DNA of 64,000 nucleotides from an uncultured Lachnospiraceae bacterium (GTDB lineage Bacteria; Bacillota_A; Clostridia; Lachnospirales; Lachnospiraceae). The DNA is taken from assembly GCA_947564305.1 (NCBI GenBank), contig CANOBT010000001.1, forward strand, positions 58,082-122,081, written 5' to 3'. Shown here in pieces: positions 9,035-18,247 of this stretch. The notes beneath the pieces are model-generated. The model saw only the letters and a program-made list of their open reading frames with translations. It was not told the DNA's origin and did not search any database. Within the stretch, counting starts at the first letter, position 1. Each line of letters opens with the position of its first letter. The position numbers and the translations under genes were made by a program.

Positions 9035-9931
9035 ATGGAGACTACTACGACAGAGAGGATACAGCAGTCGGCCGAGCAATCTGTAGAGCAAGTCCAGACA
9101 CAGATGAATGAGCTTGCAGCCTTCTTTCACGAACATATTCCGGATTTGATAGGATTTGGAGTGCGGGTTCTGATTGCCGTTCTGATTTTCACGATAGGAC
9201 GTATTTTTATCCAATGGATACGAAAGAGGATCAATCTTTCTTTGAAAAAAAAGAGTACGGATACGGGAATCATACAATTTACGGACTCTTTTTTGAAGGC
9301 TTCCCTCTATGTGGTTTTAATTATAATTATTGCGGCGAATCTGGGAATTGAAATTTCTTCTATCTCTGTGCTTTTTGCCTCGGCAGGTGTGGGTATTTCT
9401 CTATCCTTGCAGCAAACGTTGTCCAACCTTGCAGGTGGAGTATTAATTTTGCTTTTAAAACCATTTGTGGTAGGCGACTATATCATAGAAGACTCGAATA
9501 AGGATGAGGGAACAGTAAAAGAAATCCAAACCTTTTATACAAAGCTCACTACAGTGGATAACAAGACCATTGTAATTCCAAACGGAATGTTGGCAAATAA
9601 CAGTCTGACGAATGTAACGGCAAAAGCAGAGAGACAGTTGGATCTGCGTATCGGGATTTCCTATGATTCGGACTTGAAAAAGGCAAAACATCTTCTTGAA
9701 GATATGTTGAAAAATGTCCCTAGCATCATCAAAGATGAAAGTCTCTATGTGTTTGTGGATTCTCTTGGTGAGAGTTCGGTCGTTCTGGGAATTCGTGGAT
9801 GGGTAAAGACGGATGAATACTGGACGACCAGATGGGATTTGCTGGAGAAGATTAAGCTGACTTTCGATGAAGAAGGGATTGTCATACCTTATAACCAGCT
9901 TACTGTGCATATGGATGAAAATAAAAGATAA
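9035..9931 (+). CDS. mscS: Small-conductance mechanosensitive channel, MscS family
   Basis: This is a 298-residue membrane protein with about three N-terminal membrane segments (near residues 37-62, 87-110 and 112-145). The pore-lining helix is rich in Gly and Ala (ASAGVGISLSLQQTLSNLAG), followed by the MscS beta domain (KPFVVGDYI, VVIPNG-like IVIPNGMLANN) and C-terminal domain. It protects against hypo-osmotic shock. AGAGG lies before ATG 9035. Confidence 0.95.
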   Translation: METTTTERIQQSAEQSVEQVQTQMNELAAFFHEHIPDLIGFGVRVLIAVLIFTIGRIFIQWIRKRINLSLKKKSTDTGIIQFTDSFLKASLYVVLIIIIAANLGIEISSISVLFASAGVGISLSLQQTLSNLAGGVLILLLKPFVVGDYIIEDSNKDEGTVKEIQTFYTKLTTVDNKTIVIPNGMLANNSLTNVTAKAERQLDLRIGISYDSDLKKAKHLLEDMLKNVPSIIKDESLYVFVDSLGESSVVLGIRGWVKTDEYWTTRWDLLEKIKLTFDEEGIVIPYNQLTVHMDENKR

Positions 9932-9936
9932 TAAAA

Positions 9937-9983
9937 ATCCCCACTGTTGTCAGTAAGGAACCAGCAACAGCGGGGACTTTTTT
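9937..9983. terminator. Bidirectional terminator between mscS and tRNA-Thr
   Basis: CCCC-ACTGTTG (9939-9949) pairs with CAACAG-CGGGG (9965-9975). T-tracts follow on the plus strand, and AAAAA precedes the stem, giving a T-tract on the minus strand. It serves mscS (+) and the tRNA transcript (-). Confidence 0.8.
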
Positions 9984-10029
9984 CATTATAATGTTAAGGA
10001 AATGTATGAAAAGAATTATTACATTCTTA

Positions 10030-10102
10030 AGCCGAAAATCGGACTCGAACCGACGACCCCTTCATTACGAGTGAAGTGCTCTACCAACTGAGCTATTTCG
10101 GC
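10030..10102 (-). tRNA. tRNA-Thr (anticodon CGU)
   Basis: The minus strand folds as a cloverleaf. The acceptor GCCGAAA pairs with the TTTCGGC 3' side, with a D-arm AGCTCAGTTGGTAGAGC, the anticodon stem CTTCA/TGAAG with loop CTCGTAA (anticodon CGT), and a T-arm with GGTTCGAGTCC. It is 73 nt including discriminator U, and CCA is not encoded. Confidence 0.96.
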
Positions 10103-10127
10103 AAGGCTCTGTAAACGAACCTTTCTT

Positions 10128-10156
10128 ATTATAACCATTCTTTCTGCAAATTTCAA
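10128..10156 (-). promoter_or_regulatory. Promoter of tRNA-Thr
   Basis: On the minus strand TTGAAA (10156-10151), a 17-base spacer and a perfect TATAAT (10133-10128) lie ~25 bases upstream of the mature tRNA 5' end. Confidence 0.8.
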
Positions 10157-10224
10157 CTGTTTTTTTCAAAAAATAGAAAATACCGATGAAGTCATGAAAA
10201 CTACCCGTTTGAACAGCGATTTTA

Positions 10225-11598
10225 TCACTGCTCGACTTTATCCAAAGGATTGATCTTCAGACGCTTAATCCTTTTAAACAACAGTGATGAGAGTGCCACG
10301 GATACGATTTCAGCTAGAGGAAGTGACCACCATACCATAGATAAGCCAAATAATTTGGCAAATATATATGCGGCAGGAAGGATTACCATTAACTGACGGG
10401 CCGCAGACGTAATCAAACTGTATACCCCATTACCAAGCGCCTGAAATACGGAGCCTACGATGATACAGTATCCGGCGAAAATAAAGCTCAGGCTGATAAT
10501 GCGAAGCGCAGGTACTCCAATCTCCAACATATGCTCAGAGGCATCAAAGAAGCCTAGAAGCTGAGCCGGGAAAATCTGAAAGATTGCTAAACCTACAACC
10601 ATGATTCCCACAGCAAGACAGATACTTAAATTCATCGTGGACATAATTCTTTTTTTATTTTTTGCACCGTAATTATAGGCAATAATAGGAATCATCCCAT
10701 TATTCAACCCAAAGACCGGCATAAAAATAAAGCTCTGCAGCTTAAAGTAGACTCCGAAAACCGCAGCAGCAGTGGACGAAAACATGAGCAGAATCTTATT
10801 CATTCCAAAGACCATGACAGAACCGATTGACTGCATGACAATCGAAGGAAGTCCTACCTGATAAATCGTGAGAATGACTTTTTTGTTTGGCCGGAATCCT
10901 TTCATATTCAGATTAATCTCTTTGTTTCTAGTACAATTAAAATAAATAGACAGGAAAACCGCCACAATCTGTCCCGTTACTGTCGCGATGGCTGCTCCAG
11001 CCACTTCCAAACGTGGAAAACCAAAAAGGCCGAATATCAGAATCGGGTCCATGATGATATTAATGATTGCTCCAAGTCCCTGTGTTATCATGGAGTAAAT
11101 TGTTTTTCCGGTTGACTGCAGAAGGCGTTCCAACGTAATCTGCATAAACACTCCAATGGAAAGCAGGGAGATAATTGTCAGATACTGTGTACCGTAGGTT
11201 ACAATCTGTTCATCCTGTGTCTGGAGCCGAAAAAATGTATGAGCTCCAAACAGCCCCAGCAAAGCCATTGCTATGAAACTTAGAACTGCAAGAAAAATTC
11301 CGTTTCTTGCAGCCTGATTGGCTTCTTCAAATTTCTTTTCCCCAAGGTTTCGAGAAAGCAGAGCATTGATACCTACGCCTGTTCCGGCGGAAATGGCGAT
11401 CATCAGACTTTGGACAGGAAATGCGAGTGATACGGCTGTCAATGCGTTTTCATTGATTTGAGCTACAAAAATACTATCAACGATATTGTATAATGCTTGT
11501 ACAAGCATTGACAGCATCATGGGCAGAGACATCGTAATCAATAATCTTGGAATCGGCATGATTCCCATCTTGTTTTCTTTTGTAACTGTATGTTCCAT
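10225..11598 (-). CDS. MATE family efflux transporter
   Basis: The 457-residue polytopic protein has ~12 membrane segments in two MatE repeats. It starts with the family pattern MPIPRLLITMSLPMMLSMLVQALYN and includes NIVDSIFVAQ and ALTAVSLAFPVQ. Such exporters expel cationic drugs or metabolites using Na+ or H+ gradients. The substrate cannot be told from sequence. It is a single-gene transcript with its own promoter upstream and AGGAGG just before the start. Confidence 0.93.
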   Translation of the reverse strand: MEHTVTKENKMGIMPIPRLLITMSLPMMLSMLVQALYNIVDSIFVAQINENALTAVSLAFPVQSLMIAISAGTGVGINALLSRNLGEKKFEEANQAARNGIFLAVLSFIAMALLGLFGAHTFFRLQTQDEQIVTYGTQYLTIISLLSIGVFMQITLERLLQSTGKTIYSMITQGLGAIINIIMDPILIFGLFGFPRLEVAGAAIATVTGQIVAVFLSIYFNCTRNKEINLNMKGFRPNKKVILTIYQVGLPSIVMQSIGSVMVFGMNKILLMFSSTAAAVFGVYFKLQSFIFMPVFGLNNGMIPIIAYNYGAKNKKRIMSTMNLSICLAVGIMVVGLAIFQIFPAQLLGFFDASEHMLEIGVPALRIISLSFIFAGYCIIVGSVFQALGNGVYSLITSAARQLMVILPAAYIFAKLFGLSMVWWSLPLAEIVSVALSSLLFKRIKRLKINPLDKVEQ

Positions 11599-11683
11599 TT
11601 AAAACAAACCTCCTGACTCGGATAAAGACATATCCGGAATTTTTTCGCATTGCGAGAAACTATTCTTGCAAACGCATTTTATG

Positions 11684-11712
11684 ATTATATCATCATTAAA
11701 ATAGAAGTGCAA
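11684..11712 (-). promoter_or_regulatory. Promoter of MATE transporter gene
   Basis: Minus-strand TTGCAC (11712-11707), 17-base spacer, TATAAT (11689-11684). Downstream, an 11-base palindrome TCGCATTGCGA (11645-11655) lies in the leader and could be an operator. Confidence 0.7.
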
Positions 11713-11757
11713 TGCATATATTTATTTTAAGATAGAAAGGAAATATCAGGACTGTTT

Positions 11758-12531
11758 ATGAAAAGATGGATGCAGGGAATTGGTCTGATTTATATGTTCA
11801 TGCTGTTGGGAATCTGTGCGCCTAAGACAGAAGCGGGAAATGCACAGAATGATTCCGGTGAAGCATTATATCTGACAATAGGCGGCGCAGGAATCCAAAA
11901 TACGAGCAGGAAAGAGGAAGGGCAGCCATCGGAAGCTTTGGATGCGTCAGGAGAGGTTCTCTCCGGGGAGCGTCCCAAGATTGCGCTGACTTTCGATGAC
12001 GGACCCAATGCCATACACACGCCTGCCCTGTTAGATGGGTTGAAAGAGCGGGACGTAAAAGCTACTTTTTTTCTGATCGGGAAAAATATTGAAGCCGGGA
12101 ATAATGCAGAAATTGTAAAAAGAGAGCTCCAAGAGGGGCATCTGATCGGCAACCATACATATAGTCATATAGAAATCACAAGAGTGAGTAATGATACTGC
12201 TTACCAGGAAATCAAAAAGACCAATGATCTGATTCAGGAGATTACCGGAAAACCTGTAGAATATATGAGGCCGCCTTTTGGCCTGTGGCAAAAGGATTTG
12301 GAGCAAAAAATCCATGTGCTGCCTGTATTGTGGACGGTAGACCCTCTGGATTGGGCAACAGAAAATGTGGATGAAATTGTAAATAAGGTAGTGACGGATG
12401 TGGAAGAAAATGATATTATTTTGTTGCACGACTGTTATAAAAGTTCTGTAAAAGCTGCTTTACGGATTGTAGACCTTTTAGAAGCGCAAGGGTATCAGTT
12501 CGTGACAGTAGATGAACTGCTATTAGAGTAG
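11758..12531 (+). CDS. Secreted polysaccharide deacetylase (NodB domain)
   Basis: An N-terminal hydrophobic segment (about residues 9-25) looks like a signal peptide, followed by a ~50-residue linker and a NodB catalytic domain. The motifs are complete: TFDDGP (78-83; Asp81 metal ligand), HTYSH (133-137), RPPFG, DPLDW and ILLHD. Such enzymes de-N-acetylate peptidoglycan or other cell-wall glycans. Substrate unknown. It sits 12 bases before the tcdA-like gene. Confidence 0.93.
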   Translation: MKRWMQGIGLIYMFMLLGICAPKTEAGNAQNDSGEALYLTIGGAGIQNTSRKEEGQPSEALDASGEVLSGERPKIALTFDDGPNAIHTPALLDGLKERDVKATFFLIGKNIEAGNNAEIVKRELQEGHLIGNHTYSHIEITRVSNDTAYQEIKKTNDLIQEITGKPVEYMRPPFGLWQKDLEQKIHVLPVLWTVDPLDWATENVDEIVNKVVTDVEENDIILLHDCYKSSVKAALRIVDLLEAQGYQFVTVDELLLE

Positions 12532-12543
12532 GAGATAAAACAT

Positions 12544-13263
12544 ATGATAAGTGAATTTTCCAGGACAGAGCTCCTGATTGGTCCGGAGGCAATGGACCGT
12601 CTGAGACATGCCACGGTTATGGTATTTGGAGTGGGAGGTGTCGGTTCACATTGCATAGATGCCCTTGCGAGGAGCGGCATAGGAAGATTGATTTTGATAG
12701 ATAATGACCTGGTTTCCGTCACCAATATAAACCGGCAGTGTGTTGCAAACCACAGTACAGTCGGGTGCTTGAAGACAGAGGTCATGAAAAGGCAGATAGA
12801 GGACATTTGTCCGGATATTCAAGTCGAAACTTATGAACGCTTTATATTGAAAGATAATCTGGATGACCTTCTGGCAAAGAGTCCCGATTATATTGTAGAT
12901 GCAGTTGATACAGTAACCGCGAAGATTGCGATTGTGGAGGGAGCTCAACGCATGGGAATCCCTCTGCTTTGCAGCATGGGTACAGGAAACAAACTGCATC
13001 CGGAGCTTTTCGAGATTGCAGACTTGTTTCAAACAAGTGTATGTCCACTCTGCAAGGTCATGCGCAAGGAACTGAAGACAAGAGGCATTACCCACTTGAA
13101 AGTGCTTTACTCAAAGGAGAAGCCAATAAATATCTCTGAGCGGATTTCAGAGGAAGAAAAGGGACAGCGCAGAAGCGTACCAGGAAGTATCTCTTTTGTC
13201 CCGCCGGTGGCCGGACTTCTGATTGCAGGGGAGGTTATTCGGACCCTGGCGGGGATTGATTGA
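12544..13263 (+). CDS. tcdA: tRNA threonylcarbamoyladenosine dehydratase (TcdA/CsdL family)
   Basis: This E1-like ThiF-fold enzyme cyclises t6A37 of tRNA to ct6A using ATP. The Rossmann nucleotide loop GVGGVG is at 29-34, followed by the DNDLVSVTNINRQ segment and a CPLC motif (Cys167 and Cys170). Its 239 residues are standard. The start is ATG 12544 after GGAGAT. Confidence 0.93.
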   Translation: MISEFSRTELLIGPEAMDRLRHATVMVFGVGGVGSHCIDALARSGIGRLILIDNDLVSVTNINRQCVANHSTVGCLKTEVMKRQIEDICPDIQVETYERFILKDNLDDLLAKSPDYIVDAVDTVTAKIAIVEGAQRMGIPLLCSMGTGNKLHPELFEIADLFQTSVCPLCKVMRKELKTRGITHLKVLYSKEKPINISERISEEEKGQRRSVPGSISFVPPVAGLLIAGEVIRTLAGID

Positions 13264-13328
13264 CAGGCTGCGATTTGCGCAGCAGGTCATAATAGAACAT
13301 AGATTGGTTACAAAGGACAGGATAAGAT

Positions 13329-14666
13329 ATGGATTTATTTGATTATATGAGAGAAACAAAACAGGAAAAAGAGTCGCCGCTGGCATCCCGGATGCGGCCG
13401 ACAACGTTGGAAGAAGTCGTAGGACAGCAGCATATTATCGGGAAAGATAAGCTTTTGTACCGTGCAATACGGGCAGACAAGCTGGGGTCTCTTATTTTCT
13501 ATGGACCTCCGGGAACCGGAAAGACTACGCTGGCGAAGGTGATTGCCAATACAACCAGCGCGGAATTCAAACAGATCAATGCCACATCAGCCGGAAAAAA
13601 GGATATGGAAAACGTCGTGAATGAAGCCAAGGAGCTCCTTGGCATGTATCAGAAGAAGACCATTCTATTTATCGACGAGATTCATCGGTTCAACAAAGGA
13701 CAGCAGGATTATCTGCTTCCCTTCGTGGAGGACGGCACCATCACTTTGATCGGTGCGACAACGGAGAATCCGTATTTTGAGGTAAACGGAGCGTTATTAT
13801 CCCGGTCCAGCATTTTTGAACTTCAAGCGCTGGCAAAGGACGATATAAAGACGCTTTTACGAAGGGCAGTCTATGATAAAGAAAAGGGAATGGGGACATT
13901 TCATGCGCAGATTGAGGAAGATGCGCTGGATTTCCTGGCAGATATTTCCGGTGGAGATGCCAGAAACGCATTGAATGCAGTGGAGCTTGGAGTACTGACG
14001 ACAGAGCGCAGTGAGGACGGAATCATTCATATTACTTTGGAGGTTGCGTCTGAGTGCATCCAAAAGCGCGTCGTCCGTTATGACAAGACCGGAGACAATC
14101 ATTATGATACGATTTCCGCTTTTATTAAGAGTATGCGTGGCTCTGACCCGGATGCGGCCATTTATTATCTGGCCAAGATGCTCTATGCAGGGGAGGATAT
14201 CAAGTTCATTGCCCGGCGGATTATGATCTGTGCTGCAGAGGATGTGGGGAATGCGGACCCTCAGGCATTGACGGTGGCAGTCTCTGCGGCTCAGGCTGTG
14301 GAACGTATCGGCATGCCGGAAGCGGAAATCATATTATCCCAGGCAGTTCTTTACGTGGCATCGGCACCCAAGAGCAACTCTGCGGTTATGGCGATTGCGG
14401 CTGCAAAAGAGAGTGTGAACCAGATTCGCACCACCGTGCCTGTCCACCTGCAGGATGCCCACTATAAGGGCGCGAAAAAGCTGGGGCATGGCTGTGGATA
14501 CAAGTATGCACATGACTATCCCAATCATTATGCAGCTCAGCAGTATCTTCCGGATGAAATCAAAAATGCCAGGTTTTATGAACCTGGCAATCTGGGATAT
14601 GAAAAACAGATAAAAGAACATCTGGCAAACATTCGCAGTACTGCCTGTGAATGTGGAAACGAATGA
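13329..14666 (+). CDS. rarA: Replication-associated recombination protein A (RarA/MgsA)
   Basis: This AAA+ ATPase acts at stalled replication forks and is related to clamp loaders. Walker A GPPGTGKTT is at 59-67, Walker B is FIDEIHRFNK, and the C-terminal tetramerisation domain includes HLQDAHYKGAKKLGHG. It has 445 residues. Its 3' end carries a minus-strand terminator inside the coding sequence and ends only 7 bases from the convergent DUF4364 gene. Confidence 0.96.
   Translation: MDLFDYMRETKQEKESPLASRMRPTTLEEVVGQQHIIGKDKLLYRAIRADKLGSLIFYGPPGTGKTTLAKVIANTTSAEFKQINATSAGKKDMENVVNEAKELLGMYQKKTILFIDEIHRFNKGQQDYLLPFVEDGTITLIGATTENPYFEVNGALLSRSSIFELQALAKDDIKTLLRRAVYDKEKGMGTFHAQIEEDALDFLADISGGDARNALNAVELGVLTTERSEDGIIHITLEVASECIQKRVVRYDKTGDNHYDTISAFIKSMRGSDPDAAIYYLAKMLYAGEDIKFIARRIMICAAEDVGNADPQALTVAVSAAQAVERIGMPEAEIILSQAVLYVASAPKSNSAVMAIAAAKESVNQIRTTVPVHLQDAHYKGAKKLGHGCGYKYAHDYPNHYAAQQYLPDEIKNARFYEPGNLGYEKQIKEHLANIRSTACECGNE
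14561..14589 (-). terminator. Minus-strand terminator embedded in rarA coding sequence
   Basis: TGCCAGGTT (14567-14575) and AACCTGGCA (14581-14589) form a perfect 9-bp stem with a 5-base loop. Read on the minus strand, it is followed at once by TTTTTG (14566-14561). It would terminate the DUF4364 transcript inside the convergent rarA gene. Confidence 0.75.
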
Positions 14667-14673
14667 ACCAATA

Positions 14674-15186
14674 TTATAGAAGCTTGGTCAGCAAAGTCAT
14701 GTAAATCTCCTGACTTTGACTGGTCCAGTTGCTTACGATAGCCTGCGCCTCCTGTTTGGTTGGAACCGTTATTTTGAGATCGATCAGGCTGTGCGGACCA
14801 TCGAGAAGCTGGCACCTTGCTTCGTATTCTTGGTTTGTATTCAAATAATATTTAGCTCGTACTGCCAGGTCTTCATTCAGTTCATATTCATTTTCCTTCA
14901 AAAAATCATCAATATCATTGCGAATTTCAGGACTGATATTGCTGATAAGAAAATGAATCGTTCTGGCGCCTTCCGGAGTCAGATGATAAAGGGTGCGGTG
15001 ATGATTTTCCTCTATTTCTACCAGATTGGATTCTACGAGCTGAGCCAAGGACTCCTGAAGCTTAAAATAAGTGGTGTATCCCTTCCCAAGAATACAGTCT
15101 GTAAATTGTGCCATGGCCAGTGGAAAATCGACCCTTTTCAGCATATACAAGATCATCAGTTTATAGAGGGTTAGTGCCTCAGCCAT
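14674..15186 (-). CDS. DUF4364 family protein (winged-helix regulator-like)
   Basis: The 170-residue protein matches the DUF4364 pattern common in Clostridia: an N-terminal winged-helix region (KLMILYMLKRVDFPLAMAQF, then a recognition-helix-like segment), the wing LYHLTPEGARTIHFL, then a C-terminal strand domain. It is presumed to bind DNA or to act as a PadR/ArsR-like regulator; targets are unknown. Its start overlaps the upstream radical SAM gene stop by 8 bases. Confidence 0.85.
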   Translation of the reverse strand: MAEALTLYKLMILYMLKRVDFPLAMAQFTDCILGKGYTTYFKLQESLAQLVESNLVEIEENHHRTLYHLTPEGARTIHFLISNISPEIRNDIDDFLKENEYELNEDLAVRAKYYLNTNQEYEARCQLLDGPHSLIDLKITVPTKQEAQAIVSNWTSQSQEIYMTLLTKLL

Positions 15187-16141
15187 GGTACTCCTTTCCC
15201 TGCCAGATATCCTGTTCTTTCAGATATTGGTGCAGTGTGTTTAATACGGTTCGTTTATTGCTGGTCCAAAGCGGTGCAAGCAAGAGCTCCTTAGGTCCGT
15301 CTCCGGTGAGACGATGAATGGTAAGGTCCGGACGCAATCTGGAAATACATTGCCCAAGCATCGAGATATATTCATCCATCGACGGTACATGAAACGGATG
15401 TGCCCCATAGAATTTCGCAAGGTCAGTGCCTTCTAAGATGTGAAGGAGCTGCAGTTTGATGCCCTGCACATCCATAGCATTCAGATAGTCCAGTGTCTGA
15501 ATCATATGATGCGTGTTTTCACCTGGAAGATAGAGAATAGTATGGACAATCACGGAAATTCCGCGTCTGCGCAATTCTCTGACAGCATTCTCAAATACTG
15601 GCAGTTCATATCCGCGCCGGATAAAAGCAGCCGTATCGTTGTGAATGGTCTGTAAACCTAATTCCACCCACACAGGTTTGATATGGTTGATACGTGAAAG
15701 CAGATCCAGAACAGGCTCCCCCAGACAATCCGGCCTGGTGGCAATGGACAGAATCCTTACTTCCGGGTCGCAGACCGCTTCTCCATAAATGTGCTCCAAG
15801 TAACTGATGGGAGCATAAGTATTGGTAAATGCCTGAAAGTAAGCGATATAAGCATGCACTGGACGCTTCTTAGCCAGAGCGGCTTTTCCCTGCTGCAGCT
15901 GCTCAGTGATTGACAACGCTTTAGAACCGGCAAAGTCACCGGAGCCGGCGCTGCTGCAGAAGATACATCCACCGTAACCAACGGTACCATCACGATTGGG
16001 GCAGGTCATATTACCGTTTAAAATGATTTTATATACCTTTTCCCCATAGGTCTGTTTTAAGTCATAATCCATGGAATGATAACGCTTCTCCCCCCACCGT
16101 TCAGGTATTACAGCAGGTTTTCTTCCCATAGGCCATATCAA
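15179..16141 (-). CDS. TIGR01212 family radical SAM protein (YtqA-like)
   Basis: The 320-residue protein has a radical SAM cluster with Cys47, Cys59 and Cys62, spaced CX11CX2C, the non-canonical spacing of the TIGR01212/YtqA family. The SAM domain continues with AYFQAFTNTYAP and VELGLQT. The reaction is not known for this family. ATG 16129 (residue 5) is an alternative start. It is co-transcribed with the DUF4364 gene. Confidence 0.9.
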   Translation of the reverse strand: MIWPMGRKPAVIPERWGEKRYHSMDYDLKQTYGEKVYKIILNGNMTCPNRDGTVGYGGCIFCSSAGSGDFAGSKALSITEQLQQGKAALAKKRPVHAYIAYFQAFTNTYAPISYLEHIYGEAVCDPEVRILSIATRPDCLGEPVLDLLSRINHIKPVWVELGLQTIHNDTAAFIRRGYELPVFENAVRELRRRGISVIVHTILYLPGENTHHMIQTLDYLNAMDVQGIKLQLLHILEGTDLAKFYGAHPFHVPSMDEYISMLGQCISRLRPDLTIHRLTGDGPKELLLAPLWTSNKRTVLNTLHQYLKEQDIWQGKEYHG

Positions 16142-16467
16142 TCCTTTCCGCAGATTTTTCTGGGAATTATCATAGCACGCTTCCTGCGGCAGCGCAAGTA
16201 TTACTATTTTTGTTCAGAATCCATTTTGCAACAATTGATTTCCAAAAAACACTTGCTTTTTTGTTTGGTTCGTGTATAATACAAACAGGTTTTAGTTCAT
16301 TTGTGTCAATTCAGACTAAGGAATGCTCAAAATGGATTGTTGCATTTCCGAAGAATCCCATTCAAAAATTTAAGCTCGCCGGAATAGATGGTGAATTTCA
16401 TATTCTTGAATTTTTCCGATAATGTAAAAAGATATGAGCTAATAGAATAGAAAGGAAAGGTATCTTT
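16142..16467. other. 326-base intergenic region before rho
   Basis: This holds the rho promoter (16253-16280), leaving a ~180-base rho leader, which suits known rho autoregulation by attenuation. The left part must carry the divergent minus-strand promoter for the radical SAM gene, but I see no clear hexamers for it. No small gene with a ribosome binding site is evident. Confidence 0.5.
16253..16280 (+). promoter_or_regulatory. Promoter of rho
   Basis: TTGCTT (16253-16258), 16-base spacer, perfect TATAAT (16275-16280). A transcript from here would have a long untranslated leader of about 180 bases. Confidence 0.7.
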
Positions 16468-17817
16468 ATGACGAGAGAAAAGTATGAATCGCTTCCTCTG
16501 ACTACTCTAAAAGAGCTTGCAAAGGCAAGGAACATGAAAGGCGTGTCCACAATGAAAAAAGGGGACCTGATCGATGCTATGCTTGCCCAAGATGAAAAAG
16601 ACACTCAAGAAGCCGCTCAGGAGGAAGCCAAAGAAGAAGTAAGAGAAGAGATGAAGGAAAAAAAGGAAGCAACAGACATTGAGCAGCTTGACAGTGGAAA
16701 GACGGCTCACGGAATCCTAGAGGTGCTTCCGGACGGGTTCGGTTTCATCCGGAGCGACAACTATCTTCCAGGGGAAAATGACGTATATGTTTCTCCTTCT
16801 CAAATTCGCAGATTCGGTCTCAAGACCGGGGATATTCTGATGGGAAATACTCGAATCAAAACCCAAGGAGAAAAATTCAGTGCACTTCTTTATGTATCCT
16901 CCATTAATGGAATGCGCCCGGCGGATGCGTTGAAGAGACGTAATTTTGAAGATTTGACGCCTATTTTCCCGAATCAGCGTCTTCGTATGGAGACCCCAGG
17001 CTGCACGACCGCCATGCGGATTGTGGACCTTCTATCCCCCATTGGCAAGGGACAGCGCGGTATGATCGTGTCCCCGCCGAAAGCCGGTAAAACAACCCTG
17101 TTAAAAGAAATTGCACTCTCCGTACAAAAGACAGACCCCAATATCCATCTTTTGATTCTGTTGATTGATGAACGACCGGAGGAAGTAACAGATATTCGAG
17201 AAGCAATTGCAGGACCAAATGTGGAGGTGGTCTATTCCACATTTGATGAACTTCCGGAGCATCATAAACGAGTATCCGAGATGGTGATTGAACGTGCGAA
17301 ACGTCTTGTGGAACACGGGAAGGACGTTGCAATCCTTCTGGACAGCATTACCCGTCTGGCACGTGCTTATAATGTGCTTGTACCACCGTCTGGAAGGACA
17401 TTGTCAGGCGGTCTTGACCCGACAGCCCTTCATATGCCAAAACGCTTTTTCGGCGCGGCCAGAAATATGCGTGAGGGCGGAAGTCTGACGATACTGGCAA
17501 CAGCTCTGGTTGAAACCGGAAGCAAGATGGACGATGTTGTTTATGAAGAATTTAAGGGAACCGGTAATATGGAGTTGGTATTAGACCGGAAACTGCAGGA
17601 GAGAAGAGTATTTCCGGCAATTGATATTCCGAAGTCCGGCACGAGAAGGGAAGACCTTCTGTTGAATACAGAAGAGCAGGAGGCTGTTTTTATCATCCGA
17701 AAGGCGTTAAACAGTATGAAATCCGACGAGGCCGTGGACAACCTATTGAATATGTTTTCTCGAACAAAAACAAACGAGGAACTGACTAAAATGGTTAATC
17801 GTCAGAAATTTATTTGA
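16468..17817 (+). CDS. rho: Transcription termination factor Rho
   Basis: This hexameric RNA helicase ends transcription of untranslated RNA. It has an N-terminal SAP-like helical domain, a Glu/Lys-rich linker (residues ~45-72), a cold-shock RNA-binding domain ([16 protein letters not shown]) and the ATPase domain with P-loop PPKAGKTT at 203-210. Further motifs are [12 protein letters not shown] and the C-terminal LLNTEEQEA. Its 449 residues include a longer insert than in E. coli Rho. AAAGGAAAGG precedes ATG 16468. Confidence 0.97.
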   Translation: MTREKYESLPLTTLKELAKARNMKGVSTMKKGDLIDAMLAQDEKDTQEAAQEEAKEEVREEMKEKKEATDIEQLDSGKTAHGILEVLPDGFGFIRSDNYLPGENDVYVSPSQIRRFGLKTGDILMGNTRIKTQGEKFSALLYVSSINGMRPADALKRRNFEDLTPIFPNQRLRMETPGCTTAMRIVDLLSPIGKGQRGMIVSPPKAGKTTLLKEIALSVQKTDPNIHLLILLIDERPEEVTDIREAIAGPNVEVVYSTFDELPEHHKRVSEMVIERAKRLVEHGKDVAILLDSITRLARAYNVLVPPSGRTLSGGLDPTALHMPKRFFGAARNMREGGSLTILATALVETGSKMDDVVYEEFKGTGNMELVLDRKLQERRVFPAIDIPKSGTRREDLLLNTEEQEAVFIIRKALNSMKSDEAVDNLLNMFSRTKTNEELTKMVNRQKFI

Positions 17818-17853
17818 TTTTTTAGCAAAATCATTCAGAATCACGAAAATAGC

Positions 17854-17882
17854 TTGCAAAATGAAGAACGGTATGATACAAT
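17854..17882 (+). promoter_or_regulatory. Promoter of rpmE
   Basis: TTGCAA (17854-17859), 17-base spacer ending in TGA, TACAAT (17877-17882): a sigma-A promoter with extended -10, placed just upstream of rpmE. Confidence 0.7.
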
Positions 17883-17936
17883 AACAGCGTTGTTTCGAGA
17901 TTATAATGAATATTTTGAAATAGAGAGGTGAAAGAC

Positions 17937-18137
17937 ATGAGAGAAGGAATCCATCCGGAGTACCATCAGGCAACTGTGACTTGCAACTGTGGGAATACAT
18001 TTGTAACAGGATCTACTAATGAGAGTATCCATGTAGAAATCTGTTCCAAATGCCATCCATTCTACACAGGCCAGCAGAAAGCGGCTCAGGCTCGTGGACG
18101 TGTTGACAAGTTCAATAAAAAGTATGGCATCAAATAA
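17937..18137 (+). CDS. rpmE: 50S ribosomal protein L31, zinc-binding form
   Basis: This is a 66-residue L31 with four zinc-ligand cysteines: CNC at 16-18 and CSKC at 36-39. It is therefore the C+ form expressed when zinc is sufficient. The ATG at 17937 is well supported by GAGAGGTG; an in-frame GTG at 17928 is inside that site. It has its own promoter and is followed by a hairpin. Confidence 0.97.
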   Translation: MREGIHPEYHQATVTCNCGNTFVTGSTNESIHVEICSKCHPFYTGQQKAAQARGRVDKFNKKYGIK

Positions 18138-18150
18138 TAAGAGCAAGCAG

Positions 18151-18178
18151 CAGGCTGAGGTAAACATATCTCAGCCTG
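18151..18178 (+). terminator. Hairpin after rpmE, probable terminator
   Basis: CAGGCTGAG and CTCAGCCTG form a perfect 9-bp stem with a 10-base loop. The following U-tract is weak (TTATCGTATT), so readthrough into the DUF1385 gene is plausible. Confidence 0.55.
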
Positions 18179-18247
18179 TTATCGTATTAAGAACTATCAG
18201 AAAATCTTATTTCCTGACAGTTCCTATAAAGACAGGAGTGAGACAGG

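Noticed and set aside
9455..9910. 151-codon minus-strand frame in mscS
   Set aside because: Shadow of the MscS coding sequence.
14716..15174. 152-codon plus-strand frame opposite the DUF4364 gene
   Set aside because: Antisense shadow of a recognisable regulator with overlap coupling to its operon.
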